Shown here: positions 1 through 6,622 of the stretch, piece by piece
Layout of the letters: each line of letters begins with the position of its first letter
How positions within the stretch are numbered: the stretch's first letter is position 1
Source: SZUA-584 sp964607965
GTDB taxonomy: Bacteria > Bacillota > Clostridia > Christensenellales > SZUA-584
Length of the DNA stretch: 10,096 bases
Direction of reading: 5' to 3'
Assembly: GCA_964607965.1 (NCBI GenBank)
Contig: CAZSMH010000065.1
Span: forward strand, 1 to 10,096
The notes under the pieces: model-generated
Database searches by the model: none
Seen by the model: only the letters and a program-made list of their open reading frames with translations
Told to the model about the DNA's origin: nothing
Position numbers and translations under genes: made by a program

Positions 1-10
1 TGCTCCGACG

Positions 11-87
<77 letters not shown>

Positions 88-92
88 AAGTA

Positions 93-168
93 TGGAGCCA
101 ATGAGCGGAATCGAACCGCTGACCTGCTCATTACGAATGAGCCGCTCTGCCGGCTGAGCTACATTGGC
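93..168 (-). tRNA. tRNA-Thr (anticodon CGT)
   Basis: A cloverleaf on the minus strand. The acceptor stem GCCAATG (168-162) pairs with CATTGGC, followed by discriminator T and an encoded CCA (95-93). The D arm AGCTCAG...GAGC and T arm GGTTCGATTCC are standard. The anticodon loop TTCGTAA gives CGT, which reads the threonine codon ACG. It is the first gene of a two-tRNA unit with tRNA-Pro. Confidence 0.96.
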
Positions 169-172
169 CTGT

Positions 173-197
173 AAAAAGTCGGTATTGCTTTACCGAC
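173..197 (-). promoter_or_regulatory. terminator-like hairpin in the tRNA-Thr/Pro leader
   Basis: Between the promoter and the tRNA-Thr 5' end, the minus strand carries a perfect 7-bp stem, GTCGGTA/TACCGAC (197-191 with 184-178), with a six-base loop. Five T residues follow at once (177-173), four bases before the mature tRNA starts at 168. This is the shape of an intrinsic terminator placed at about +3 of the transcript. It could be a promoter-proximal attenuator or simply a leader hairpin removed by RNase P. The function is inferred; the repeat is directly visible. Confidence 0.6.
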
Positions 198-205
198 AGT
201 ATGGA

Positions 206-234
206 ATTATACCACAAGAAACTACATGTGCCAA
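206..234 (-). promoter_or_regulatory. sigma-A promoter of the tRNA-Thr/Pro unit
   Basis: On the minus strand, a -35 box TTGGCA (234-229), a 17-base spacer and a perfect -10 box TATAAT (211-206) are read. Transcription would start near 199, about 30 bases before tRNA-Thr. Confidence 0.85.
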
Positions 235-330
235 TATATAAACAAAAAATATTATGCACCGATGCTGCGCTTTAAGATAATAGCCAAAACCGGAATAATT
301 ACAGGAGCTGACCGCATTCATATTTATCTT

Positions 331-360
331 ATAAAAAAGGCCGCCTTAATAAGCAGCCTT
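331..360 (-). terminator. intrinsic terminator of the 392-1855 gene
   Basis: On the minus strand, AAGGCTGC (360-353) pairs with GCGGCCTT (344-337), with one G-T pair and an eight-base loop, and runs into a T-rich tail (338-331). It lies 32 bases past the stop codon of the zinc-ribbon membrane protein gene and before the tRNA promoter. Confidence 0.85.
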
Positions 361-391
361 AAAGGGCTAATAATTCCCTATCTTCTAAGGA

Positions 392-1855
392 CTAAATTGA
401 CGGCATCAGGCCTTGCGAAGGCATTGAAAAAATATCGGTTAAATCCAATACTTCGGCGTTCTCTGTATCAATGGCAAATCTTTCATCGCTGTCAACAGCA
501 ACTGACGGTTTTCCTATAGACAGCGAACCGCTGTAACTTGCTTTGGCATCAATATTCTGCATAGGTACGTTAAACTCAATGCTGCCTGTACAATCGTAAC
601 CGTCCCAGGTTTCAAAGCCCTGCATGCTCATTTTCATACCGTTCGCAGTTATGTTTGCGTTGTATTCGATATTTTCAGGCTGTGTTGTAAACTCCATTTC
701 AACAGAAAGCGAAATGTTTTGATAACCGTTCGGTATAGATATATCCATCAGTATATCCCTGGTGTCGTCCTGTCTTTGCGCTTCAAATCCAAAATCGAAC
801 ACAATGCTGCCATTGTCTTCCGCCGAAATCTCAACACGCCGCGGCAAACCTGCATCGTCATATCTGACAGCCCATACCAACTCTATATCAGTGCTTTTCA
901 ATGCAAGGCTTATAAGCGGCATCATGCTTGATATATCTATTCTTGTACCTGTCAGTTCTTTAAAAACATCTTTCAGGCTGTCATTTAGCTCTTCGTCCTC
1001 GCTTAGCTTTCCTGCAAAAGTGTTCAGCATTTGTGCTAAATCAGAACTGTCCATTTTAAGCATTGTACGAGTGGTATTCTTATCAAAGCAATCCTCGCTG
1101 ATACTATCGAAAAACAGCTCAAACAGCTTAATTAAGTCTATATCAATTTCGCTGCCAAAAAATAAAGCATTTATTCTTTCATCCAAAGACATCGGTTTTG
1201 ATAAATCTGCTTTAGCGCCAAATTTAATCCCCGTGTTATGGCTGAATACTTCGCCGAGAATATCAGAATCAAAACCCATATACAACGTATCTCCCGAAAG
1301 AAGCAACGTAGTAGATCCTTCTTCCTGAGTTGTTTTACAGCCCAGCGTTTGTTCGTCATACGCAAAATTACAACTAAAACTCATTTCCTGCTGTACTTTA
1401 TCACTGGACGTTATGTCAAGAGCAAAATTATAATCAAAAGGCTGCTCGCCAATCTCGTCCATTTTTCCAAAATTAATGTCACCGAATGCACGGTCAAATA
1501 CCGCTATGCTGTCATTTACAAACCGCGTCTGAACAGTTTTGCCGCTAAAGGGCCAGCCCTCGCTCTGGTTAAAAACAGTAAGCAGAAGAAAAGCAGCAAG
1601 CGCCACAGCAAGAACGACACCGGCAGCTGCAATTACTATTATCTTTGTTTTTTTCTTTTTGGGCTGCTGCCCGGATAAAGATTGGTCTGTCCTTAATGAC
1701 TGAGAATAGTATGTACCGAAAGAAGAGCCGCTTGCAGCCTGTGTAATATCCGTTTCCGTGCTTTGCGCTGGTGACGCATTGTTTACCGGCGTTCCGCAAT
1801 TAATGCAGAACATCCCGTCCTGCGGAATCTGCGTACCGCATTTAGTACAGAACAT
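392..1855 (-). CDS. zinc-ribbon, single-pass membrane protein of unknown function
   Basis: The 487-residue product starts with a four-cysteine zinc ribbon (CxxC at 3-6 and 17-20), followed by a Ser/Thr/Gln-rich linker (about 23-65). A lysine cluster at 66-71 precedes one hydrophobic helix (about 72-95). The remaining roughly 390 residues are hydrophilic and probably beta-rich, with no domain I recognise. Positive charges just before the helix suggest that the zinc ribbon is cytoplasmic and the large C-terminal part outside. This layout is common among uncharacterised Clostridia proteins. The C-terminal part, with stretches such as LLLSGDTLYMGF, vaguely recalls extracellular lipoprotein folds of the LolA/LppX kind, but that is only an impression. 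The ATG at 1855 is supported by AGGAGGG six bases upstream. The gene is monocistronic, with its own promoter and terminator. Function unknown. Confidence 0.9.
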   Translation of the reverse strand: MFCTKCGTQIPQDGMFCINCGTPVNNASPAQSTETDITQAASGSSFGTYYSQSLRTDQSLSGQQPKKKKTKIIVIAAAGVVLAVALAAFLLLTVFNQSEGWPFSGKTVQTRFVNDSIAVFDRAFGDINFGKMDEIGEQPFDYNFALDITSSDKVQQEMSFSCNFAYDEQTLGCKTTQEEGSTTLLLSGDTLYMGFDSDILGEVFSHNTGIKFGAKADLSKPMSLDERINALFFGSEIDIDLIKLFELFFDSISEDCFDKNTTRTMLKMDSSDLAQMLNTFAGKLSEDEELNDSLKDVFKELTGTRIDISSMMPLISLALKSTDIELVWAVRYDDAGLPRRVEISAEDNGSIVFDFGFEAQRQDDTRDILMDISIPNGYQNISLSVEMEFTTQPENIEYNANITANGMKMSMQGFETWDGYDCTGSIEFNVPMQNIDAKASYSGSLSIGKPSVAVDSDERFAIDTENAEVLDLTDIFSMPSQGLMPSI

Positions 1856-1899
1856 ATATTTCCCTCCTATTACACATAAGCAGTATTAGAACTATTACT

Positions 1900-1928
1900 A
1901 ATATACTTCTAATATTATATTACTGCAA
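1900..1928 (-). promoter_or_regulatory. promoter of the zinc-ribbon membrane protein gene
   Basis: On the minus strand, TTGCAG (1928-1923), a 17-base spacer and TATATT (1905-1900) lie 45 to 73 bases upstream of the start codon. The -35 box is one arm of an inverted repeat that extends to 1949. Confidence 0.65.
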
Positions 1929-1949
1929 CAGCTTAAGCTGCCTTTGCAG
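1923..1949. promoter_or_regulatory. nested inverted repeat over the -35 box, possible operator
   Basis: CTGCAA (1923-1928) and TTGCAG (1944-1949) form an inverted repeat around a perfect 12-base palindrome, CAGCTTAAGCTG (1929-1940). The left arm is the -35 box of the leftward promoter, so a protein bound here could block RNA polymerase. No regulator gene is nearby, so the operator role is inferred. Confidence 0.4.
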
Positions 1950-1951
1950 TA

Positions 1952-1980
1952 TTGATTCACATTGAATTTGTTTTTATATA
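1952..1980 (+). promoter_or_regulatory. possible rightward promoter without an obvious gene
   Basis: TTGATT (1952-1957), a 17-base spacer and TATATA (1975-1980) resemble a sigma-A promoter. Its transcript would start near 1987 and meet the hairpin at 1997-2024 almost at once. The region is AT-rich, so a chance match is possible. Confidence 0.3.
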
Positions 1981-1996
1981 TCAGTCTTGATTTATT

Positions 1997-2024
1997 ACAG
2001 GAGTATGTGACATTCCTGTTTTTT
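1997..2024 (+). terminator. orphan rightward intrinsic terminator
   Basis: ACAGGA (1997-2002) and TCCTGT (2014-2019) form a 6-bp stem, with inner ATGT/ACAT complementarity, and six T residues (2019-2024) follow. No rightward gene lies upstream. It may end a very short RNA or antisense transcription, or shield the btu leader from upstream transcription. Confidence 0.5.
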
Positions 2025-2131
2025 ATCTGTAAGCCTTCAATACCACTATACCATAATATGGTTTTGTATGCTATGGATATATGTATATATTTATAATAAA
2101 TCCGCGAATATTGTTAACTAATGCTTATTGA

Positions 2132-2160
2132 TTGACCGGAGTTTATGCTTATGGTATGAT
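2132..2160 (+). promoter_or_regulatory. promoter of the riboswitch-btuFCD operon
   Basis: TTGACC (2132-2137), a 17-base spacer and TATGAT (2155-2160) form a near-consensus sigma-A promoter. Transcription would start near 2167, just before the aptamer, leaving a leader of about 320 bases before btuF. Confidence 0.85.
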
Positions 2161-2180
2161 ACGGCTGAAAAGAAATTAGA

Positions 2181-2364
2181 GAGATTCGGTGCCTTAACTG
2201 CCGATATTGGAAGGGTAAGGATAATAGGGAAAACGGTTAAATGCCGTTGCAGCCCCCGCTACCGTATGGCCGACTGTTTTAAGCACTAATGCCACTGGGC
2301 ATAAACCCCGGGAAGGCGCTTTAACAGAATGAAGCCGAGCCGGTAAACCTGCCGAATATATCTC
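2181..2364 (+). promoter_or_regulatory. cobalamin (B12) riboswitch aptamer
   Basis: The conserved landmarks of a cobalamin riboswitch appear in order: GGTGCC (2189-2194), the core TTGCAGCCCCCGCTACCGTA (2247-2266), GCCACTGG (2291-2298), CCGGGAAGGCG (2308-2318), and a B12 box at 2333-2353 ending in ACCTGCC. The closing helix P1 can be seen as TTCGG (2185-2189) with CCGAA (2352-2356), possibly extended by GAGA/TCTC (2181-2184 with 2361-2364). The family binds cobalamins and usually shuts off uptake or synthesis genes when B12 is plentiful. The core looks like the common adenosylcobalamin-type class, although the class call is an inference. It controls the btuFCD operon directly downstream. Confidence 0.96.
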
Positions 2365-2413
2365 GCTGCGGTTTCTTCGGAGGGAAGGATGCGCACGGCA
2401 GTGTTTTTTATAC

Positions 2414-2441
2414 GCGCCACGGGCATTCCCGGGCGCTTTTT
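2414..2441 (+). terminator. riboswitch expression-platform terminator
   Basis: GCGCC (2414-2418) plus CGGG (2420-2423) pair with CCCG (2428-2431) plus GGCGC (2432-2436). This makes a 9-bp GC-rich stem with one bulged A and a CATT loop, followed by five T residues (2437-2441). It lies between the B12 box and the btuF ribosome binding site, where a ligand-dependent terminator is expected. This suggests control by premature termination when B12 is bound. A further T6 tract lies at 2404-2409. Confidence 0.88.
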
Positions 2442-2485
2442 GATGCGCTCCTTTTCCCGGTATTAAAATTTTGGAGGATAACTAT

Positions 2486-3400
2486 ATGAGAAGCGCAGTT
2501 TTAGTTTTATGCTTATGCCTGCTGTTTGCGTTCCCGCTTTTGGGATGCACAGACTTGACTACCGAAGCCCAGCGCACACCCGCTCCCAAAGACCTGCTGG
2601 AGGAAAACATAGACGCCATGGGAAACGAGGTACACACGGTTGAGGGAGAGCTGGTAATAGTCTCCACAGCGCCAAGCGCAACCGAAATACTGTTTGCTCT
2701 CGGGTGCGGGGAAAATATCGTCGGCATAGACATAAGCTCCACCTACCCGCCGGAAACGTCAAAAATAACGGTAGTCGGGGATTTTAACGGCTTTGACATC
2801 GAAAAAGTAATAGCGCTTGAACCCACGGTGGTTTTTGCCGGAAACGGACTTCAGCATCAGGATATTGCGGCGCTGGAAAAAGCAGGACTTTACGTAGTTG
2901 CCGCGGAAGCCACATACTACGAAGATATAGCAAAAAGCATAGCGCTTATTGGCAAGGTAGTGGACAGGCAGGATCAGGCTGCAGCGCTTATTGAGCAAAT
3001 AGGCAATGCGGAGCAGACCGCGCGGAAAAAGGCAGCTGATATAAAAAGTGCTCCTACTGTCTATTATGTAATGAGCACCGATGGATGGACATCCGGCAAG
3101 GGCAGTTTTATAAACAGCATTATTGAAATGGCAGGCGGAGTTTGCGTTACGGCAGACACCGACAGAGAATGGCCTTTGTATCCTTTGGAACAGCTTATAA
3201 TAAGCGACCCTGATATACTGCTTGTATCAAGCTGGATAACAAAGGACGATTTGTTATCCGCTCCCGGCTATAAAGAGCTGTCTGCTATTAAAAACGGCAA
3301 TTACTATTTTGTCAATTCGGACATTTTAGACCGCCCCGGTCCTCGCGTTACAGAGGCCTTTGCCTTGCTTTCTGATATTTTTTCTGAATATGGGAGATAA
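2486..3400 (+). CDS. btuF: BtuF-like corrinoid-binding lipoprotein of an ABC importer
   Basis: This 304-residue receptor would capture cobalamin or a related corrinoid outside the membrane and deliver it to BtuCD. A hydrophobic signal ends in the lipobox LLGC, giving a lipid-anchored Cys21 as expected in a Gram-positive cell. The mature part has the helical-backbone metal-receptor fold signature PSATEILFALG (63-73), a second lobe with DPDILLVSSW (241-250), and the C-terminal RPGPRVTEAF. Glu106 (in DIEKV) and Glu235 (in PLEQL) sit where E. coli BtuF has its two permease-docking glutamates. The ATG at 2486 was chosen because GGAGG (2473-2477) lies eight bases upstream and the signal peptide begins there. 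The fold is shared with iron-siderophore receptors; the riboswitch decides for corrinoid. Whether the substrate is complete B12 or cobinamide cannot be told. Confidence 0.9.
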   Translation: MRSAVLVLCLCLLFAFPLLGCTDLTTEAQRTPAPKDLLEENIDAMGNEVHTVEGELVIVSTAPSATEILFALGCGENIVGIDISSTYPPETSKITVVGDFNGFDIEKVIALEPTVVFAGNGLQHQDIAALEKAGLYVVAAEATYYEDIAKSIALIGKVVDRQDQAAALIEQIGNAEQTARKKAADIKSAPTVYYVMSTDGWTSGKGSFINSIIEMAGGVCVTADTDREWPLYPLEQLIISDPDILLVSSWITKDDLLSAPGYKELSAIKNGNYYFVNSDILDRPGPRVTEAFALLSDIFSEYGR

Positions 3401-3403
3401 TGC

Positions 3404-4405
3404 GTGAACAGCCGAATAAAACTTATGCTTGCCGTTATGATACCGCTTGGAGCTGCTGCATTCGTATCTGCTTTTATGTTCGGCAGCTCCGGCATAAGCC
3501 TGCCAGAGCTTATGGCGCTGATCAGCGGCGATGCGCAGCAAAGCACATATACCATTTTTTTTGACCTGCGCCTGCCTAGAGCTCTTATCTGTTTTGTTTC
3601 AGGAGGCGCGCTTGCCATATGCGGCACGTGCCTTCAGGGTATGTTTAAAAACCCAATGGCAGATTCATATGTTATAGGCGTAAGCGCGGGAAGCGCTTTC
3701 GGCGCAGCAATAGCTTTTGCTTTTTCGTCATATTTTTCTTTTCTCGGATTCGGCGTAGTAAGCCTGTTCTCATTTTTTGGCGCTATTCTTGCGGTGGCAG
3801 CAGTATACCGTCTGGCTAAAGTATACGGTCGTATATCTGTTACATCATTGCTGCTGTCTGGTATAGCGGTCAGCACTCTTTGCACGGCGTTTGTTCACTG
3901 CCTTATGATAATGGTGCGCGATAGAATGGAGCACATAGTGATGTGGACTATGGGCAGCTTTTCTTCGTCATCCTGGGAAAAGGCAATTATAGTTGTGCCC
4001 GTCATGCTGGCAGCAAGTGCGCTTTGCCTGCCTTTTTCCCGCAGCCTTAACATACTGCTTTTAGGAGACGAGGACGCAAGACATCTTGGTGTAAATGCGG
4101 ATAATGTCCGGCGCATTCTTATATTGCTTACTACTATTGCCGCATCCGCCGCTGTTTCGGCAAGCGGCATAATAGGCTTTGTAGGGCTTATCGTTCCTCA
4201 TATGCTGCGCCTTCTTGCGGGTCCCGACCACAAGCGGCTTCTTCCGCTTTCGTTTTTGGGCGGCGGCATATTTCTTCTTATTGCCGACACCATAGCGCGC
4301 GTACTGCTGAAAAACCAGGAAATACCCATAGGCATTATCACAGCGCTTATTGGAGTACCGTTCTTCATTTTTCTGCTGCGGCGCGAAAAGGGGGCGGTTA
4401 AGTGA
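3404..4405 (+). CDS. btuC: BtuC-like corrinoid ABC transporter permease (FecCD family)
   Basis: A 333-residue membrane protein of the FecCD/BtuC type, a family with about ten helices that forms the dimeric channel of the importer. Family hallmarks are the GGALAICGTCLQG...NPMAD segment (about 67-86), the ATPase-contacting loop near GDEDARHLGVN (221-231), GIIGFVGLIVPHMLR (255-269), and the C-terminal EIPIGIITALIGVPFF (306-321). Length is normal for the family. Translation starts at GTG, with GGGAG seven bases upstream, only three bases after the btuF stop. The stop overlaps the btuD start by four bases, so the two are probably translationally coupled. Sequence alone does not separate BtuC from siderophore permeases; the cobalamin riboswitch does. 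Confidence 0.92.
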   Translation: MNSRIKLMLAVMIPLGAAAFVSAFMFGSSGISLPELMALISGDAQQSTYTIFFDLRLPRALICFVSGGALAICGTCLQGMFKNPMADSYVIGVSAGSAFGAAIAFAFSSYFSFLGFGVVSLFSFFGAILAVAAVYRLAKVYGRISVTSLLLSGIAVSTLCTAFVHCLMIMVRDRMEHIVMWTMGSFSSSSWEKAIIVVPVMLAASALCLPFSRSLNILLLGDEDARHLGVNADNVRRILILLTTIAASAAVSASGIIGFVGLIVPHMLRLLAGPDHKRLLPLSFLGGGIFLLIADTIARVLLKNQEIPIGIITALIGVPFFIFLLRREKGAVK

Positions 4406-5178
4406 GCTGTATTTGTGTACAGGATGTTTCATACGCATACTCGGCAGAGAAACAAGCGCTTTTAGACGTTTGCTTTGATGCAAAAAAGGGCGAGCTAGTC
4501 GGCATTGTCGGGCCTAACGGGTCGGGCAAAACCACATTGCTCGGCTGTATATCAGGCTGCTTAAAGCCCCAAAAAGGGAAGGTGCTTGTTGACGGCAGCA
4601 ACAGCGCTGCGATGTCCGCAAAAGAGGCGGCAAAACGCATGGCGCTGGTTAGGCAGCAAAGCGCTGTTGAATACGGCTTTACGGTGGGCGATATCGTTCT
4701 TATGGGGCGCAACCCGCATCTTTTGCGCTGGCGCGGAGAGACTAGCGAAGACTACAAGGCTGCAAATGAGGCGCTTGCCGCAGCAGGCATCGCGGACTTA
4801 AAGCACAGGCTTGCGGGCACTCTCTCGGGCGGGGAAAGACAAATGATGGTGCTCGCGCGCGCTCTCTGCCAGCAGGCGCATATAATGCTGCTAGACGAGC
4901 CTGTTGCCGGGCTTGATATACGCCACCAGATATCCATTATGGGAACTGTTCGCCGGCTTGTTAAAAAACGTAGCTTGACAGCCGTCTGCGTGCTTCACGA
5001 TTTGAATCTGGCATTAGGTTACTGCGATAGAATAGTGATGCTTGGCAACGGAATGGTATATGCCAGCGGCCTGCCTGAGCATGTGCTTACAAAGGAAAAC
5101 ATAGAAAGAGTTTACGGCATTAAAGTGCATTTGGTTGAGCAAATAGGACGCTCGTTCGTGCTGCCGGATATGGGCTAA
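4402..5178 (+). CDS. btuD: BtuD-like ABC transporter ATPase
   Basis: This 258-residue cytoplasmic ATPase powers the importer. All nucleotide-binding motifs are intact: Walker A GPNGSGKTT (37-45), Q-loop around Q85-Q86, signature LSGGERQ (141-147), Walker B IMLLDEP (161-167) with catalytic Glu166, D-loop AGLD (169-172) and switch His199 (VLHD). Length and motif spacing fit the FecE/BtuD subfamily. The GTG start overlaps the btuC stop (GTGA), and a G-rich Shine-Dalgarno run (4390-4394) lies seven bases upstream. It is the last gene of the operon, with a terminator directly after the stop. No cobalamin adenosyltransferase or corrinoid enzyme follows, so the operon is dedicated to uptake. Confidence 0.93.
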   Translation: MSCICVQDVSYAYSAEKQALLDVCFDAKKGELVGIVGPNGSGKTTLLGCISGCLKPQKGKVLVDGSNSAAMSAKEAAKRMALVRQQSAVEYGFTVGDIVLMGRNPHLLRWRGETSEDYKAANEALAAAGIADLKHRLAGTLSGGERQMMVLARALCQQAHIMLLDEPVAGLDIRHQISIMGTVRRLVKKRSLTAVCVLHDLNLALGYCDRIVMLGNGMVYASGLPEHVLTKENIERVYGIKVHLVEQIGRSFVLPDMG

Positions 5179-5213
5179 AAAGACGATTGGTTGCCTGTTA
5201 ATCGTCTCTTTAT
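5177..5213. terminator. bidirectional terminator between btuD and the diguanylate cyclase gene
   Basis: AGACGATT (5181-5188) and AATCGTCT (5200-5207) form a perfect 8-bp stem with an 11-base loop. Rightward, the tail is the weaker CTTTAT (5208-5213). Leftward, the stem is followed by a clean T run (5180-5177). It lies two bases past the btuD stop and about 30 bases past the leftward cyclase stop, so it can serve both convergent genes. Confidence 0.82.
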
Positions 5214-5242
5214 GTTGAAGAACCTATAAAGCCTGATATCTT

Positions 5243-6331
5243 CTATTGCATACCTTTTTGGATTTTCTTGAAATAATACATTTGTTTGTCCGCTTCTTTT
5301 AGCACTTGCTGAAAGCCAATCGTTTTTTCGCTTTTGAATATGCCGTAACCATATGCGACTGTCGGCAAACGGCTCTCATTTTGGCGCTCTTTTTCCAGAT
5401 TGTTTGTCATACTCTTAAGCTGATGTTCAAGTTTTACCGTATCGGCTGCGCTGTTTATAATATAGAATTCATCTCCTCCGACACGATAACATGTACAACG
5501 CTCGTCAAAGGATTTACTTATAACTGCTGCAATCTTTTTTAACACAGTATCTCCAAATTCATGTCCGTAGGTATCGTTAATCTCTTTGAAATCATTGATA
5601 TCTATAACAACAACGGAGTACGGCTTTCTGCCATTAAGCTTATTTGCCATTTTCTCGTAAGCCGCGCGATTTTGAAGTCCGGTCAGAGGATCAAAGCTTC
5701 TATCAAATTCAGACAGCAATAGATAGTACAGCAAAAGCGACAACGTCGCGCTGTGCCAGGAAACATGGATTGACGGCCAAACAAGCTGAATGCTTGTACC
5801 GGCAACTGCAAAAAGGGACAGAGCGATTATCTTTGCTTTTATTGTGTAGCGGTATTTGTGTCCCGTCCTTACGGTACTGATAAGCAGTATTATCAAATTT
5901 ACTATGTAAGCAGCTACAAAAACAAAAAAAGAATCTCCTCTTTGATAATGGTTGTTTGCATCAACATAAAATACAAATCCAAACCAGGGTGATAAAGCTG
6001 CTACCAAAGTATTCAATACTAACGGCAGCATAAGCAATTTATTGGTTTGAAGAATCTTTACGTCAAAAATAACAATCAAAATAATAGGAATCATAGGAGC
6101 CAGCGCAAAACCGAAAACGTTGCATAGAATATTCAAAAAACGCAGGTCGGCATTACCATCGGCAATTATAGTACCGGCCTCGAGAAAAATGATAAAAACG
6201 GTTAGCACTATGCCCAAATAAAAAGGTCTTTTCCTGTTTTTATCCAGTATATTGTTGCTGTATATTAAGCAGTACAAAAATATAAGAGCAGCTACATCTA
6301 TTAAATATGTTGCAATATAGTTTCTTAGCAT
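5243..6331 (-). CDS. membrane-bound diguanylate cyclase (GGDEF)
   Basis: The 362-residue protein would make the second messenger c-di-GMP from two GTP at the inner face of the membrane. The N-terminal 205 residues hold six or seven hydrophobic helices (about 7-25, 36-58, 66-90, 98-122, 135-153, 164-183, 190-206), probably a sensing region of unknown signal. The GGDEF domain follows: DPLTGLQNR (214-222), metal-binding Asp244 in VVIDINDFKEIND, YGHEFGD (255-261), and an intact GGDEF active site (285-289). The inhibitory site RxxD expected five residues before GGDEF reads DERC, so classic product inhibition is probably absent. No EAL or HD-GYP domain is present. The start has AAAAGGG eight bases upstream. 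No c-di-GMP effector or phosphodiesterase gene lies in this window. Confidence 0.92.
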   Translation of the reverse strand: MLRNYIATYLIDVAALIFLYCLIYSNNILDKNRKRPFYLGIVLTVFIIFLEAGTIIADGNADLRFLNILCNVFGFALAPMIPIILIVIFDVKILQTNKLLMLPLVLNTLVAALSPWFGFVFYVDANNHYQRGDSFFVFVAAYIVNLIILLISTVRTGHKYRYTIKAKIIALSLFAVAGTSIQLVWPSIHVSWHSATLSLLLYYLLLSEFDRSFDPLTGLQNRAAYEKMANKLNGRKPYSVVVIDINDFKEINDTYGHEFGDTVLKKIAAVISKSFDERCTCYRVGGDEFYIINSAADTVKLEHQLKSMTNNLEKERQNESRLPTVAYGYGIFKSEKTIGFQQVLKEADKQMYYFKKIQKGMQ

Positions 6332-6496
6332 TTGAAGATCCCTTTTCTAAACTTTGCTGCGCCTCTTTCAGTCGATAGAACAGTCAACGAATTTTCTGAT
6401 AGTTGTCTTAGGATCACCGGGCAATTTTTATGTTTTTTAACAATAAAACAACTCTGCTTTCAATACAGTCATTGTACCAAAAACAGGGCAGTATTT
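6332..6496. other. intergenic region between tRNA-Val and the diguanylate cyclase gene
   Basis: No gene is visible. The only leftward promoter-like pair is TTGAAA (6463-6458), 17 bases, then TTAAAA (6440-6435), a poor -10 box. No convincing terminator follows the tRNA-Val CCA end; there is only a weak inverted repeat, CCAAAA/TTTTGG (6477-6482 with 6494-6499). Read-through from the strong tRNA-Val promoter into the cyclase gene is therefore possible. Confidence 0.4.
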
Positions 6497-6573
6497 TGGT
6501 GGAGATAGCTGGATTCGAACCAGCGACTTCTCGCATGTGAAGCGAGCGCTCTAACCGACTGAGCCATACCTCC
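6497..6573 (-). tRNA. tRNA-Val (anticodon CAC)
   Basis: A cloverleaf on the minus strand. The acceptor stem GGAGGTA (6573-6567) pairs with TATCTCC (6507-6501) with one G-T pair, discriminator A and an encoded CCA (6499-6497). The D arm GGCTCAGTCGGTTAGAGC and T arm GGTTCGAATCC are standard. The anticodon loop TTCACAT, closed by CTCGC/GCGAG, gives CAC and reads the valine codon GTG. It is a single tRNA gene with its own promoter. Confidence 0.96.
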
Positions 6574-6593
6574 GTATTAATTTACGCATGAGT

Positions 6594-6622
6594 ATTATAA
6601 TATGACGGCTAAACACTTGCAA
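6594..6622 (-). promoter_or_regulatory. sigma-A promoter of tRNA-Val
   Basis: On the minus strand, TTGCAA (6622-6617), a 17-base spacer and TATAAT (6599-6594) lie about 20 bases before the tRNA 5' end. It is back to back with the rightward promoter at 6662-6690. Confidence 0.88.

Noticed and set aside
226..519. A 97-codon rightward open frame.
   Set aside because: It runs over the tRNA promoter, the terminator at 331-360 and the 3' end of the zinc-ribbon gene, has no ribosome binding site and no recognisable domain.
2471..2485. TTG start for btuF five codons upstream of the ATG.
   Set aside because: These codons contain the GGAGG Shine-Dalgarno site itself, and the signal peptide begins naturally at ATG 2486.
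2486..5178. Iron-siderophore importer as the identity of the three-gene ABC operon.
   Set aside because: The protein families overlap, but the operon sits directly behind a cobalamin riboswitch with a terminator, which makes a corrinoid substrate far more likely.
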